A DNA stretch of 64,000 nucleotides from Candidatus Parcubacteria bacterium (GCA_023134715.1 JAGLUP010000003.1:62001-126000), one strand, 5' to 3'; counted from the first letter of the stretch, positions 44,363-54,312 are shown. Notes: generated by a model from the letters alone, not told the origin. Numbers and translations: made by a program.

Positions 44363-45727
44363 ATGACAAAGGTGGCTTTAGTTAATCCTGGGAAAGATTG
44401 CAGATATGCGGCGACAGAGCCGTTAAGTTTGGGATATATCGCCAGTTATTTAGAAAAACATGGCATTGAAGTTGTGATTATAGATGAATTAGCCGGTCAG
44501 AATGTAAAAACAGAAATTGAAAAATTACGTCCTGATATTGTTGGCGTTACCGCGACATCTCTTTTTATTTCCGATGCTTACAGGGTCACAGAGATGTGTA
44601 GAAAAATGGGAGTTCTTACAGTTATTGGAGGAGTGCATGTAAGTATATTGCCGGAAGAGGCGCTGAAGCATTCTGATATTGTAGTTAAAGGCGAAGGAGA
44701 AATAGCAATGCTTGATATTATTAGGAATAATATAAAATCAGGCATTGTTTTCCGTCCATATATAAAAAACATTGATGATGTTCCGCCTCCGGCAAGACAT
44801 CTTATGCGGATGGATTTTTATATAAACGCCAGAGATAAATTTCCTGATTCATATCTTTTCCATTTTATCCCTCCGCATACAAAAACAGCTTCAATTTTTA
44901 CAAGCAGAGGCTGCCCATTTTCTTGCATATTTTGCCATAATAGCTGGCGAGGCATCCCTTGGAGGTTTAATGCTCCTGAAAGAGTTATTTTGGAAATTGA
45001 ACAGCTTGTTAGGGTTTATGGCGTTGAAGCTTTATTTTTTATAGAAGACAATTTTTTTACGAATAAGGCGAGAGTTCAAAAAATTTGTAATTTAATAAAA
45101 AACAAAGGAATTAATATCATATGGGCGGCTAATTCCAGGGTGGATAGTATTGATTTGGAAATTCTTCAAACAGCAAAAGATGCTGGATGTCGAGAAGTAA
45201 TTTTTGGTTTTGAGAGCGGTTCTCAAAGGATTTTAGATGTTTTAAACAAAAAAACTACTGTTGAGCAGAATAAAAGAGCCATACAGCTTTGCAATAAAGC
45301 AGGCGTTATACCAGCGGGAAGCGTAATGATTGGCAATCCTACCGAAACAATTGAAGATATTAGGGCTACCCAGCAATTTTTAAGGGAATCTGATATTAAA
45401 AGCGTGGGAGTGAGCATTACCACTCCTTTTCCAGGAACCAAGCTTTGGAATTGGTGCGAAGAGCAAAAGCTTATCCCTTCAAATTTTAAATGGTCTGATT
45501 TTACTTTTGACAAGGTGGTTATTCCCGCTTGTAATACTATATCTCCTCGTGAGATAGAAAAATTATTTACAGAAACAATTGATATTGTTTTAGAAAAATC
45601 ACCTTTTAGTTTCTCAAAATTTTTGATTCAAAATTTTAAAAATCCCAAACAAGCGATAATTACAATATTTCGCATTTTTAAAAATCCAGCTCGGGCATTA
45701 AGATACATTAAAAGAATAATTAAATAA
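44363..45727 (+). CDS. B12-binding-domain radical SAM protein
   Basis: A 454-residue protein from ATG 44363, one base after the previous stop; an upstream in-frame ATG at 44336 would overlap the previous gene. The N-terminal cobalamin-binding-like domain has YAATEPLSLGYIASYLEKHG and GVTATSLFISDA. The radical SAM core has TSRGCPFSCIFCHNSWRG (CxxxCxxC, about 190) and FGFESGSQRILDVLNK. Class B radical SAM enzymes of this type often methylate or rearrange carbon centres. The cobalamin His motif (DxHxxG) is not evident. A DUF4430/DUF6580 pair follows. Confidence 0.82.
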   Translation: MTKVALVNPGKDCRYAATEPLSLGYIASYLEKHGIEVVIIDELAGQNVKTEIEKLRPDIVGVTATSLFISDAYRVTEMCRKMGVLTVIGGVHVSILPEEALKHSDIVVKGEGEIAMLDIIRNNIKSGIVFRPYIKNIDDVPPPARHLMRMDFYINARDKFPDSYLFHFIPPHTKTASIFTSRGCPFSCIFCHNSWRGIPWRFNAPERVILEIEQLVRVYGVEALFFIEDNFFTNKARVQKICNLIKNKGINIIWAANSRVDSIDLEILQTAKDAGCREVIFGFESGSQRILDVLNKKTTVEQNKRAIQLCNKAGVIPAGSVMIGNPTETIEDIRATQQFLRESDIKSVGVSITTPFPGTKLWNWCEEQKLIPSNFKWSDFTFDKVVIPACNTISPREIEKLFTETIDIVLEKSPFSFSKFLIQNFKNPKQAIITIFRIFKNPARALRYIKRIIK

Positions 45728-45731
45728 AATA

Positions 45732-46160
45732 ATGAAAAATCTAAAAATTTTTATAGGAATAGGAGTAGCGGTAATTGTTATTATCGGCAGTTGGATTATA
45801 TCTATAGATAAGAGCGAGAATTTTCAAGAGAATGTTAGTCAAGAAAATGTTAGCAAAGAAGTTGTTTTGATTATAGATGACGGCGAACAATCTCCAAAAA
45901 TTTTTAAAACTGATTTTAAAAAAGAGATGTATGTCTTTGATTTGCTGGAACAGGGGTCGGCAGAATTAGATTTAACTTTAAAAACAAAAACTTACGATAT
46001 TGGAGTGATGATTGAGGCGATTGGGAACACAGAGAATGGAAAAGACGGAAAATATTGGATGTATTATGTTAATAAGGAGATGCCCATGGTTTCTGCTGAT
46101 AAAAAATTAATAAATAAGGGAGATAGAGTAGAATTTAAATTTGAAAAATCATCCTTTTAG
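45732..46160 (+). CDS. Membrane-anchored DUF4430 (transcobalamin C-terminal-like) protein
   Basis: A 142-residue protein with one N-terminal membrane helix (7-25), a short linker and an extracytoplasmic domain. VFDLLEQGSAELDLTLKTKTY and GKYWMYYVNKEMPMVSADKKLINKGDRVEFKF match DUF4430, the fold of the transcobalamin/intrinsic factor C-terminal domain. In bacteria such proteins occur beside cobalamin or related ECF transporters. It lies 4 nt after a B12-type radical SAM gene and 6 nt before a DUF6580 gene. Confidence 0.75.
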   Translation: MKNLKIFIGIGVAVIVIIGSWIISIDKSENFQENVSQENVSKEVVLIIDDGEQSPKIFKTDFKKEMYVFDLLEQGSAELDLTLKTKTYDIGVMIEAIGNTENGKDGKYWMYYVNKEMPMVSADKKLINKGDRVEFKFEKSSF

Positions 46161-46166
46161 ATATTT

Positions 46167-46745
46167 ATGAAAAAAATTACTATTTATCAAAAACAAAAAA
46201 TTTTAGAATTGTCGGTTGCCCTAATCCTTATTTTAATAGGAGCCGGGTTAAGGCTTCTTCCTCATCCTCCCAACTTTACTCCTATTCTTGCCATTGCTTT
46301 ATTCGGAGGAGTTTATCTTTCAAGAAAAACAGCTTTTATTCTACCGCTCGCGGCTATGGTGATTAGCGATATATTTATTGGCTATTATCAGTTTAGTTTA
46401 ATGATTTTTGTTTACATAAGCTTTTTGCTCTGTGTTGCTTTAGGTTTTTGGCTGAAGAAACATAAAAAATGGCAGGCGGTTTTAGGGGGCTCTATCTTAT
46501 CTGCTCTTATATTTTTCTTTTTGACAAATTTTGCCGTCTGGATTTTTACTCCATGGTACGCAAAAACCATTTCTGGACTAACCCAGTGTTATCTGATGGC
46601 TTTGCCATTTTTTAAAAATACTTTGCTTGGAAGTTTTTTCTACTCAACTGTTCTTTTTGGCGCTTATGAGCTGGCTAAAATTTTGGTTAGAAAAAAAATT
46701 ACCAGCATAATATCTCCGGGTCAAAAATTACTTGACTTGACTTAA
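46167..46745 (+). CDS. DUF6580 integral membrane protein (ECF S-component-like)
   Basis: A 192-residue protein with six predicted membrane helices. RLLPHPPNFTPILAIALFGGVYL is the diagnostic start of DUF6580, a family that resembles substrate-binding (S) components of ECF vitamin transporters. Paired with the DUF4430 protein it may capture cobalamin or a related cofactor. No ECF ATPase genes are in the window, so the energising module would have to be elsewhere. Confidence 0.78.
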   Translation: MKKITIYQKQKILELSVALILILIGAGLRLLPHPPNFTPILAIALFGGVYLSRKTAFILPLAAMVISDIFIGYYQFSLMIFVYISFLLCVALGFWLKKHKKWQAVLGGSILSALIFFFLTNFAVWIFTPWYAKTISGLTQCYLMALPFFKNTLLGSFFYSTVLFGAYELAKILVRKKITSIISPGQKLLDLT

Positions 46746-46758
46746 TCAAATTAAATTT

Positions 46759-47853
46759 ATGAAATTAGATTTATTATTATATAAATTTAAGCGCGTGTTA
46801 TTTTTCTTAAGAGAAAAAGGGTTTAAATGGACTTGGAATTATATTCATTTATATACTTTTTACGGCACTAAAAACACTTTTATTATTAAATTAATACATT
46901 GGCTGCAGTTTTATCCGCCTTATCTTGAAGTTGAGATTACTACTATGTGTAATTTAAAATGCATAATGTGCGAACATACTTACTGGAAGGAGCCAGATAG
47001 AGATATGAGTTTTGAACAATTTAAAAAGATTGTTGACCAGTTTCCTAAGTTAAAATGGATTGGGCTTACCGGTATAGGAGAAAGTTTTCTGAATAAAGAT
47101 TTTATGAAAATGTTAAGGTATGTGAAATCAAAAAATATATTTGTTGAACTTTATGATAATTTTTATTTTTTAGACAGCAAGGCCGCTGAAGAGTTTATAG
47201 AAATGGGCGTAGACCAGCTTTTTATTTCTTTGGACGCCGCTACCAAGGAGACCTATGAGAAAATAAGAGTTGGTTCTAATTTTGAGAGGGTCACTAACAA
47301 TGTTAGAAATTTTATTCAGCTTAAAAAAGAGAAGAAAAAATATTTCCCTGAGGTTGATTTTCACTACATAATCAATAGATTGAATATTAATGAAATACCT
47401 CAATATATTGAGTTGGTTCATTCTCTTGCTGGAGGAGAAAGAACAGTGGTTCGATTTACAAGAATGCTTCATAAATTTAAAGAGGTGTCTGATTTGTTTG
47501 TGGAAGTGCCTGAAGAAATGATTCAAGCCGCTGAAAAAAGGGCAAAGGAGCTGGGTGTTATATTAACATGGAATAGAGATGTGCCTCAAGCAAAACCGCC
47601 TATAAGTCATTGCACTGTTTGGCTTATGCCTTTTATTTTTGTAACAGGGCATGTTATCCCATGCTGCAGCGGCAATGAAGCAGGCAACCGTGATTTTCAA
47701 AAAGCAACGGCCTTAGGCAATATCTATGAGCAGAGTTTTAAAGATATTTGGAACGGGGAAAAATATAAAACCCTTAGAAGGATGATACGCGAAAATAAAG
47801 TTCCGGCAGTATGCAGAGATTGCTGCGCCTTTGATGTTAAAAATAAGACATAA
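46759..47853 (+). CDS. Radical SAM/SPASM-domain protein
   Basis: A 364-residue enzyme. The radical SAM cluster motif is EITTMCNLKCIMCEHTYW (CxxxCxxC, about 66-73), with GIGESFLNKDF and LFISLDAATKETYEKIRVG typical of the SPASM/MoaA-like group. A Cys-rich C-terminal SPASM region has CTVWLMPF, IPCCSGNEAG, NIYEQSFKDIWNGEKY and CRDCCAF, probably binding extra 4Fe-4S clusters. Its substrate is unknown; in a glycan cluster it might modify sugars or peptides. Confidence 0.82.
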   Translation: MKLDLLLYKFKRVLFFLREKGFKWTWNYIHLYTFYGTKNTFIIKLIHWLQFYPPYLEVEITTMCNLKCIMCEHTYWKEPDRDMSFEQFKKIVDQFPKLKWIGLTGIGESFLNKDFMKMLRYVKSKNIFVELYDNFYFLDSKAAEEFIEMGVDQLFISLDAATKETYEKIRVGSNFERVTNNVRNFIQLKKEKKKYFPEVDFHYIINRLNINEIPQYIELVHSLAGGERTVVRFTRMLHKFKEVSDLFVEVPEEMIQAAEKRAKELGVILTWNRDVPQAKPPISHCTVWLMPFIFVTGHVIPCCSGNEAGNRDFQKATALGNIYEQSFKDIWNGEKYKTLRRMIRENKVPAVCRDCCAFDVKNKT

Positions 47854-47867
47854 GAAAATGTGATTAT

Positions 47868-49082
47868 ATGAAAGTTTGTTTAGTTTCAGATCAATTAGTT
47901 GGATGCCATGAAGCTTGGAGCGGAGCAGAAATTGTCTGTGAGCGTATGGTTGAATTTTTTAAAAAAGAAAATCAGGAAATAATTTTTATTACGACAAGAT
48001 TCAAGAAAAAGAATATTTCCCGGGGAATTTTTCAAGTTCCGACAGCCAACATTAGGCCCTTATTTTTAAAGAAAATAATAGCGCCTTTTTTTCGTATTTT
48101 GGGAATTATTTATTCTTTTTATTATCTCAAGAAAGAAAAGCCAGACATTGTTCATTTGCTTCATTCAAATTATTTATTTATTCCTGTAATGGTCAGCGCT
48201 AAGATTTTAAGAATTCCAACGGTTTTTACTGTTTTGGATTATTTTATAATTTGTTCCAGAAATAATCTTAGATTAGACAGCGGAGAAATATGCGATAAAC
48301 CAGAGGGCAGACAATGTCTTAGATGCATTTCTTTGCTTAAATTTTTTGAGAGATTTATAATAAGACTGCTTTTCAAAAATTTGAACGGTATAATTACTTT
48401 TACTGAAACTTCTAAATCCAGATTGGTTAAACACGGGATTCCAGCAGATAAAATTAAAGTTATTTATACTTATAACCTTTCTCCAGAATTTGCGGCCGGC
48501 AATAAGGGAAAAGAAAGCAAGATTACTCCAAACAGCATTTTGTTTATCGGCACTTTTTTTGAATATAAAGGACTGCATATTTTGATTCAAGCTATGTCTG
48601 AAATAGCATCTCAAGTTCCAAATTCAGCGCTGATGGTTGCGGGAGCTGGTTATGAGCGGGATAGGAAAAGAATTGAAAAAATGGCAAAAGATTTAGGATT
48701 AGAGAATAACATTAAATTTTTAGGCAGGAAAAAAAATCAAGAAGTTTCAGAATTAATTTCAAAAAGCGGAATAGTCGTTGTTCCGGAGCAATGGCCAAGC
48801 GATTTTGGACCCTTAATATTAGTAGAGGCAATGGCTTTAGGGAAGCCAGTGGTGGCGAGCAAGATAGGCGCTATCCACGAGTTTATAAAACATGAGAAAA
48901 ATGGGTTTTTAGTTGGACATAATCAACCAAAACAATTTGCCGAGAAAATAGTATGGCTGCTTAAAAATAAATCAAGCGCGGAACAAATGGGCGAACAGGC
49001 AAAAAAAACTGTTCAATTTTTATTTAACGACAGCCAAAACAAAGAAATTCTTGAGTTGTATAAAAATATACTGCGCGCATAA
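47868..49082 (+). CDS. Glycosyltransferase family 4
   Basis: A 404-residue GT-B enzyme. The acceptor domain begins VCLVSDQLVGCHEAWSGAEIVCERM, and the middle part has FLIRIPTVFTVLDYF-like strands plus a Cys-containing loop (CDKPEGRQCLRC). The donor domain has SILFIGTFFEYKGLHILI, NIKFLGRKKNQEV and the E-x7-E region GPLILVEAMALGKPVVASKIG. It adds a sugar to the growing lipid-linked oligosaccharide on the cytoplasmic side. Confidence 0.88.
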   Translation: MKVCLVSDQLVGCHEAWSGAEIVCERMVEFFKKENQEIIFITTRFKKKNISRGIFQVPTANIRPLFLKKIIAPFFRILGIIYSFYYLKKEKPDIVHLLHSNYLFIPVMVSAKILRIPTVFTVLDYFIICSRNNLRLDSGEICDKPEGRQCLRCISLLKFFERFIIRLLFKNLNGIITFTETSKSRLVKHGIPADKIKVIYTYNLSPEFAAGNKGKESKITPNSILFIGTFFEYKGLHILIQAMSEIASQVPNSALMVAGAGYERDRKRIEKMAKDLGLENNIKFLGRKKNQEVSELISKSGIVVVPEQWPSDFGPLILVEAMALGKPVVASKIGAIHEFIKHEKNGFLVGHNQPKQFAEKIVWLLKNKSSAEQMGEQAKKTVQFLFNDSQNKEILELYKNILRA

Positions 49083-49084
49083 AT

Positions 49085-49996
49085 ATGCGAAAATACACAG
49101 AACAAGAAATCAAAAAATTTATTTCAGAGCCTTTATTTAATGAAAGAACGGTTTTGGAAAAGGATTTTTCTTTTCCAAAAATTTCTATTATCACGCCGTC
49201 TTATAACCAAAAAAGGTTTTTAGAAAAAACGATTTTAAGCGTTTTAAATCAAAATTATCCTAATTTAGAGTTGATAATAATTGACGGCGGCTCAACTGAC
49301 GGAAGTGTAGACATAATTAAAAAATATGAAAAATATCTTGCTTATTGGGTTAGCGAGAAAGATAGGGGACAGTCAGACGGTTTAAATAAAGGGTTTAAAA
49401 TCACAGCAGGAGAAATTATTGGATGGCAAAATTCCGATGATATTTATTTGCCAGACGCTTTTTTAAAGATAGCTGATTTTTTTAAGCAGAATTCAAGAAT
49501 TGATATTATTTGCGGGAATAGATTAGATATTGATGAAAATGATAATATAATCGGCGAGTCAAGATTTACAAGATTTTCACCAATTGTTTATCAATATGAC
49601 GGAATTTCTTTAGGAACTCAAGTTGTTTTTTGGCGGAAGAGTTTATTTTCTAAAATAGGATATTTGGATATCAATCTTCAACTTGCTATGGACTACGATT
49701 TTTTTTTAAGAGCTGCAAAAAAAGAAGCAAAATTTAAATTTATTCCTTATTATTTAGGCGCTATGCGAAGACATAACTTGGCTAAAACAGAAATGTTTTT
49801 AGGAACGATTCCTCACCAAAAAGAGCTTGATAAAATAGACAAAAAATATGGACGAAAAAATTGGCTGAACTTTCCCTTGAAGATATATTCACTATTTTTT
49901 AGAACTGTCAACTATTTTTTTCAAGGCGATATAGATTATATTTTAAAGGGTTTTAAACGTAGAATTAAACGGAGAACTCTTCTTAGAGGACGTTGA
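49085..49996 (+). CDS. Glycosyltransferase family 2
   Basis: A 303-residue GT-A enzyme. ISIITPSYNQKRFLEKTILSVL and LELIIIDGGSTDGSVDII give the nucleotide-binding fold, WQNSDDIYLP contains the DxD-type metal motif (about 120), and WRKSLFSKIGYLDINLQLAMDYDF marks the acceptor loop. It follows the GT4 gene with 2 nt between stop and start. Confidence 0.9.
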   Translation: MRKYTEQEIKKFISEPLFNERTVLEKDFSFPKISIITPSYNQKRFLEKTILSVLNQNYPNLELIIIDGGSTDGSVDIIKKYEKYLAYWVSEKDRGQSDGLNKGFKITAGEIIGWQNSDDIYLPDAFLKIADFFKQNSRIDIICGNRLDIDENDNIIGESRFTRFSPIVYQYDGISLGTQVVFWRKSLFSKIGYLDINLQLAMDYDFFLRAAKKEAKFKFIPYYLGAMRRHNLAKTEMFLGTIPHQKELDKIDKKYGRKNWLNFPLKIYSLFFRTVNYFFQGDIDYILKGFKRRIKRRTLLRGR

Positions 49997-50023
49997 CATT
50001 AGAATTAACCAAATTATTAAAAA

Positions 50024-51508
50024 ATGAAATTACTACTAACAAATCCTAATTTCAAAGGAGTGGTCGAGGATCCTTCGCTAAGTTTTTGTTTTATTGGCAC
50101 TTATGTTAAGGAACACAGCAATTGCGAAGTTGAAATCATAGAACCAACTTTACAAGGGGTAACCGAAAAACAATTACTTGCTAAGATGAAAGAGTCTGAC
50201 ATTCTTGGTTTGACATGCTACACCGAATCAAGGTTTCAAGTTTTTGATTTTGCCCGCAAAGCAAAAGAAGTCAATCCCAATTGTAAAATAGTAATAGGTG
50301 GTCCTCATGTTTATACTTTAGACAAGGAAATATTAGAATACTATCCGTTTGTTGATTTTATCGTCAGAGGAGAAGGGGAGGAAACCATTCTGGAGATAAT
50401 AGAAGGAAAACCAGCTGAGAAAATATTAGGCATTGCATGGAGGAAAAATAGCGGTGAAGTTGTTAGAAATCCTGACAGGCCACTAATAAGCAATATTGAT
50501 AATCTCCATTGTGATTACTCGTTAATTCTTCCCCAGGTAAAGGGATGGAAAGAGCTTGGGAGCCCATATGAACTACAGAAGCTAAATAATTTGCCAGTAA
50601 TAGCCTCTAGGGGCTGTCCTTTCCACTGCACCTTTTGCGCCGCCCATGAACTATGGGGAAAAAGGTATAGAGGTTTTAGTCCAGAAGAATTAGTTAGAAG
50701 ATTAAAAAAATTATCGTCTGATTATAATATAGGATACTTCCGATTCTATGATGCTTTGTTTACGGCAAATGATGAAAGAATATTAAAATTCTGTGATTTG
50801 CTTAAAAAAAGTAATTTGAAAATTAGATTCAGGATAGATATTAGAGCAGGAACAAGCAGAGAAGTTTTAAAAAAATTAAAAGAAGTTGGCTGTGATGTGG
50901 TCGGTTTTGGCGTGGAGAGCGGTTCTGATAAAATCCTTCAGAGAATTAACAAGATGACAACCAGAAAGCTGATAGAAGAAACAATCAAAACGTGTAAGGA
51001 ATTAGGCTACTGGATACACGGTTTTTTTATGGTTTCTCTGCCTGACGAGACTTTGGAAGATTTTGAAAAAACATTTGAATTGTTTAAATCCTTTGATGAA
51101 ATGAATATTCAATTCTTTAAAATCCATCCCAATACCATTTTTTATAATGAATTGAAGCAAAAGGGGGAAATAAATGACGAAGTCTGGTTTAATCCGGACT
51201 ATGGCTTTAAGACAAAATACGGAAGTGAAGTTTACTATTGTAAAGAAATGTTTCCTAGCGCCAATTTCTACCGAAAAGAAGTGGAAATCCTCCTCCATCG
51301 GGTGAATTATAACTACATCATTTATAATCGCCAAAAGACAATCAGAAAGTACGGATTAACCAAAGGCATCTTTATTATTTCCCTGTCTATCGTGATGGAT
51401 GGGCTGTTAAAGAATGGAACAGGCAGGAAGCTCTATTTTAGATTAGAAAAGGCAAATATTCCAAAAAGGTTTTATAATTGGTTTACCAAGAGAAAAAAAG
51501 AAAATTAA
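50024..51508 (+). CDS. B12-binding-domain radical SAM protein, second copy
   Basis: A 494-residue protein with an N-terminal cobalamin-binding-like domain (DILGLTCYTESRFQVFDFA, KIVIGGPHVYTLDKEIL, VRGEGEETILEII), then the radical SAM core with ASRGCPFHCTFCAAHELWG (CxxxCxxC, about 195) and VGFGVESGSDKILQRINK. The C-terminal part is helical and basic. Same general type as 44363 but not a recent duplicate. It probably modifies a sugar or lipid in the glycan pathway; this is inference. Confidence 0.85.
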   Translation: MKLLLTNPNFKGVVEDPSLSFCFIGTYVKEHSNCEVEIIEPTLQGVTEKQLLAKMKESDILGLTCYTESRFQVFDFARKAKEVNPNCKIVIGGPHVYTLDKEILEYYPFVDFIVRGEGEETILEIIEGKPAEKILGIAWRKNSGEVVRNPDRPLISNIDNLHCDYSLILPQVKGWKELGSPYELQKLNNLPVIASRGCPFHCTFCAAHELWGKRYRGFSPEELVRRLKKLSSDYNIGYFRFYDALFTANDERILKFCDLLKKSNLKIRFRIDIRAGTSREVLKKLKEVGCDVVGFGVESGSDKILQRINKMTTRKLIEETIKTCKELGYWIHGFFMVSLPDETLEDFEKTFELFKSFDEMNIQFFKIHPNTIFYNELKQKGEINDEVWFNPDYGFKTKYGSEVYYCKEMFPSANFYRKEVEILLHRVNYNYIIYNRQKTIRKYGLTKGIFIISLSIVMDGLLKNGTGRKLYFRLEKANIPKRFYNWFTKRKKEN

Positions 51509-51524
51509 AAGGCAGATAAAATTT

Positions 51525-52448
51525 ATGAATTTAAAAAACAAAAAAATTTTAGTCACCGGAGGAGCGGGCTTTATTGGTTCGCATACGGTTGACGCGCTGA
51601 TTAGAAAAGGAGCTAATATAGTTATAGTTGATAATTTGCTTACCGGAAGAAAAGAAAATATTAATCCCAAGGCAAAGTTTTATGAGATGAATATCGCTAA
51701 TCCAGATATAGAAGATATTTTCAAAAAAGAAAAACCAGAAATTATTTATCATTTTGCTTTTAATGTTCAAGTTCCAAAATCAGTTGAAAATCCGCTTGTA
51801 GATATGGACAGTATAATCGGCTCTGTTAATCTTTTAAGAAACATTTGTAAATACGGGGCAGAAAAAATAATTTTTTCTTCTTCATGCTTTGTTTATGGCA
51901 ATACTAAAAATTTACCAACTAAAGAGACCGAACCAATAAATCCGATTTCTTCTTATATTATTGCCAAAAATACGGTTGAAAATTATTTAAGATTTTTCAA
52001 TACGGCTTATGGTCTGCCTTATGTGATTTTTAGATATGGCACTGTTTACGGAGAAAGACAAGTGATGGGGGCAATGGCGGATTATATTCGTCAATTAGCC
52101 AAGGGAAATCAAGCAAAAATTTGGGGCAATGGCAGTAAAACAAGAGATTATGTTTATGTTAAGGATGTTGTTCAAGCGAATCTTTTAGTTCTTGAATTGC
52201 CTAATAATTACTCCAATCCAGTTTTTAATATCAGCAGTGGAGTTGAAACAACCCTTAATGATTTATATTGGAAAATTGCTAAGTTGTTGAAGAAAAAGCC
52301 GCAACCAGAGTATTTGCCTGATCGTTCCGGCGAATTAAGGAGGTTTTGTTTGGATTCTTCAAAAATTAAGGAGGTTTTGGGCTGGCGGGCCGAATATAAC
52401 CTGAATCAAGGTTTGAAATTAAAATTAAAAAGCGAGGGACTTATTTAA
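51525..52448 (+). CDS. NAD-dependent UDP-sugar epimerase (GalE-like)
   Basis: A 307-residue extended SDR. ILVTGGAGFIGSHTVDALIRKG binds NAD, and FAFNVQVPKSVENPLVDMD, SSSCFVYGNT and SSYIIAKNTVENYL supply the Ser-Tyr-Lys set. RYGTVYGERQVMGAMADYIRQ is typical of UDP-glucose/GlcNAc 4-epimerases. It provides UDP-galactose-type or related sugars for the transferases nearby. Confidence 0.85.
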   Translation: MNLKNKKILVTGGAGFIGSHTVDALIRKGANIVIVDNLLTGRKENINPKAKFYEMNIANPDIEDIFKKEKPEIIYHFAFNVQVPKSVENPLVDMDSIIGSVNLLRNICKYGAEKIIFSSSCFVYGNTKNLPTKETEPINPISSYIIAKNTVENYLRFFNTAYGLPYVIFRYGTVYGERQVMGAMADYIRQLAKGNQAKIWGNGSKTRDYVYVKDVVQANLLVLELPNNYSNPVFNISSGVETTLNDLYWKIAKLLKKKPQPEYLPDRSGELRRFCLDSSKIKEVLGWRAEYNLNQGLKLKLKSEGLI

Positions 52449-52451
52449 ATT

Positions 52452-53309
52452 ATGTTGACAATATTTTCTAATCCAAGGCCTTTTCAGGGTCCATTTGACA
52501 CTATTCAACGAAACGCAATTAAAAGTTGGACATTATTGCGTCCAAAATGCGAAATTATTTTATTTGAAGACGAAGAAGGAACGACTTCTCGGGTAGCTGA
52601 GGAGTTTGGAGTTCAATGTAGAACTGATGTTGCTTGTGATGAGTTTGGGACGCCTTTGCTTAGCGATGTGTTTGCTAAAATCCGAAGGACAGCCAGTAAT
52701 GAGATTATAGCTCAGGTAAATGCTGATATTATTTTAATGAGTGATTTTATAAAAGCGATTAGAGATGTGAAGCGATTAAAAGCCAGTCAACCGTTTTTTT
52801 TGACCGGCCGACGTTGGGATTTGGATATAAAAGAAAAAATTAATTTTAATGAAATTGATTGGGAAAAAAAATTGCGTCAGAAAATTGTTAAACAAGGCGA
52901 ATTACATGGTTTTTCCGGTATGGATTACTGGGTTTTTACCCGCAATCTTCCAATTAATCCTCCCGCGTTTGCGGTTGGCCGTCCGGGAATGGATAGTTGG
53001 CTAATCTATAAAGTTAGGGAGCTTAAGATGCCGGTAATAGACGCAACGCAAGTAGTTGATATAATCCATCAAAATCATAATTATCCCCAAAAAAAGAAAC
53101 ATTTTTTTGAAATTGAAAGAAAGAGAAATCTTAAATTAGCCGGTGGTTTTTCCCGGCTTTGCACGCTTAGAGACGCGGATTGGATTCTTACACCAGAAGG
53201 TTTGAAAAAACCAAAATTCCTTAGACGAATTTTTTCTGAACTATCTTTGTTTTATCCTTGGCGTCTGTTTCTTTTAGTCAAACGAAAAATACAAGAGCTT
53301 TTAAAATGA
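52452..53309 (+). CDS. Putative GT-A-fold glycosyltransferase
   Basis: A 285-residue protein, 3 nt after the epimerase gene. TIFSNPRPFQGPFDTIQRNAIKSW, IILFEDEEGTTSRVAEEFGV and QVNADIILMSDF (a DxD-like site near 92) suggest a GT-A fold. PGMDSWLIYKV could bind the acceptor. I do not recognise a named family. Its position between an epimerase and a GT2 gene supports glycan assembly. Confidence 0.65.
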   Translation: MLTIFSNPRPFQGPFDTIQRNAIKSWTLLRPKCEIILFEDEEGTTSRVAEEFGVQCRTDVACDEFGTPLLSDVFAKIRRTASNEIIAQVNADIILMSDFIKAIRDVKRLKASQPFFLTGRRWDLDIKEKINFNEIDWEKKLRQKIVKQGELHGFSGMDYWVFTRNLPINPPAFAVGRPGMDSWLIYKVRELKMPVIDATQVVDIIHQNHNYPQKKKHFFEIERKRNLKLAGGFSRLCTLRDADWILTPEGLKKPKFLRRIFSELSLFYPWRLFLLVKRKIQELLK

Positions 53310-53337
53310 TAAAGAAATTTGATTCAAAATTTTGCCT

Positions 53338-54312
53338 ATGAATAATACAATTTCTGTAATAATTCCTTGTCGGAATGAAGAGAAGTTTATAGGTCAGTGC
53401 CTGGATTCTATAATTACGCAGGATTATCCAACCAAAAATTTGGAAATTTTAGTTATTGACGGTATGAGCCAGGATAGAACAAGAGAAATTATTGAAAAAT
53501 TCAAAATCCAAATAATAGATAATCCTAAAAAAATTATTCCTTGCGCTTTGAATATCGGCATTAAACAGGCGAGGGGAGAAATTATTATCAGAATGGACAC
53601 TAACGCTATTTACGCAAAAAATTACATATCAAAATGTGTGAGTTGTTTACAAAAATATAAAGCTGATAATGTTGGCGGAGTAATAAAAACCTTACCTAAA
53701 AAAAATACTATTTTTGCTAAAGCAATCACTCTTGCTCTTTCGCATCCGTTTGGAGTAGGCGGTTCTCACTTTAGAGCTGGTTCAAAAAAGCCGAGATGGG
53801 TTGATACGGTTTATGGCGGATGTTTTAAAAAACAGATTTTTGAAAAAATAGGATTTTTTAATGAAAATTTAGCAAGGTCCCAAGATATGGAGTTTAATTT
53901 GCGATTAAAAAAAGCCGGAGGCAAAATTCTTTTAGTCCCTGATATTATAAGCTATTATTACCCGTCTTCTACATTAACCGATTTTTTCAAGCATAACATT
54001 AAAGATGGAATTTGGGCAATTTATCCTTTGAAATTTGTTAAGATGCCATTCCGACTAAGGCATTATATTCCTTTTATTTTTACATCAAGCTTATTAGGGG
54101 CAGGACTATTGGCTTTTTTCTTTCCAATTTTTTTATATTTGTTTTTACTTATATTCAGTTCATATTTTTTGACTAATATGTATTTTTCAGTTAAGATTGC
54201 CTTAAGGGAAAGAGATTTAAGATATTTACTTATTATGCCGATAACATTCGCTATCCGCCATATTGGGTATGGATTGGGTTCAATTTTAGGATTAATAAAG
54301 TTATTGAAATAA
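53338..54312 (+). CDS. Membrane-associated GT2 glycosyltransferase
   Basis: A 324-residue protein from ATG 53338; an in-frame TTG at 53332 is less likely. The GT-A core has ISVIIPCRNEEKFIGQCLDSII, LEILVIDGMSQDRTREII and IIRMDTNAIY (DxD-type, about 87). The QDMEFNLRLKKAGG motif is followed by two or three C-terminal membrane helices (about 245-325). It resembles enzymes that work on lipid-linked or exopolysaccharide substrates at the membrane. Confidence 0.85.
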   Translation: MNNTISVIIPCRNEEKFIGQCLDSIITQDYPTKNLEILVIDGMSQDRTREIIEKFKIQIIDNPKKIIPCALNIGIKQARGEIIIRMDTNAIYAKNYISKCVSCLQKYKADNVGGVIKTLPKKNTIFAKAITLALSHPFGVGGSHFRAGSKKPRWVDTVYGGCFKKQIFEKIGFFNENLARSQDMEFNLRLKKAGGKILLVPDIISYYYPSSTLTDFFKHNIKDGIWAIYPLKFVKMPFRLRHYIPFIFTSSLLGAGLLAFFFPIFLYLFLLIFSSYFLTNMYFSVKIALRERDLRYLLIMPITFAIRHIGYGLGSILGLIKLLK

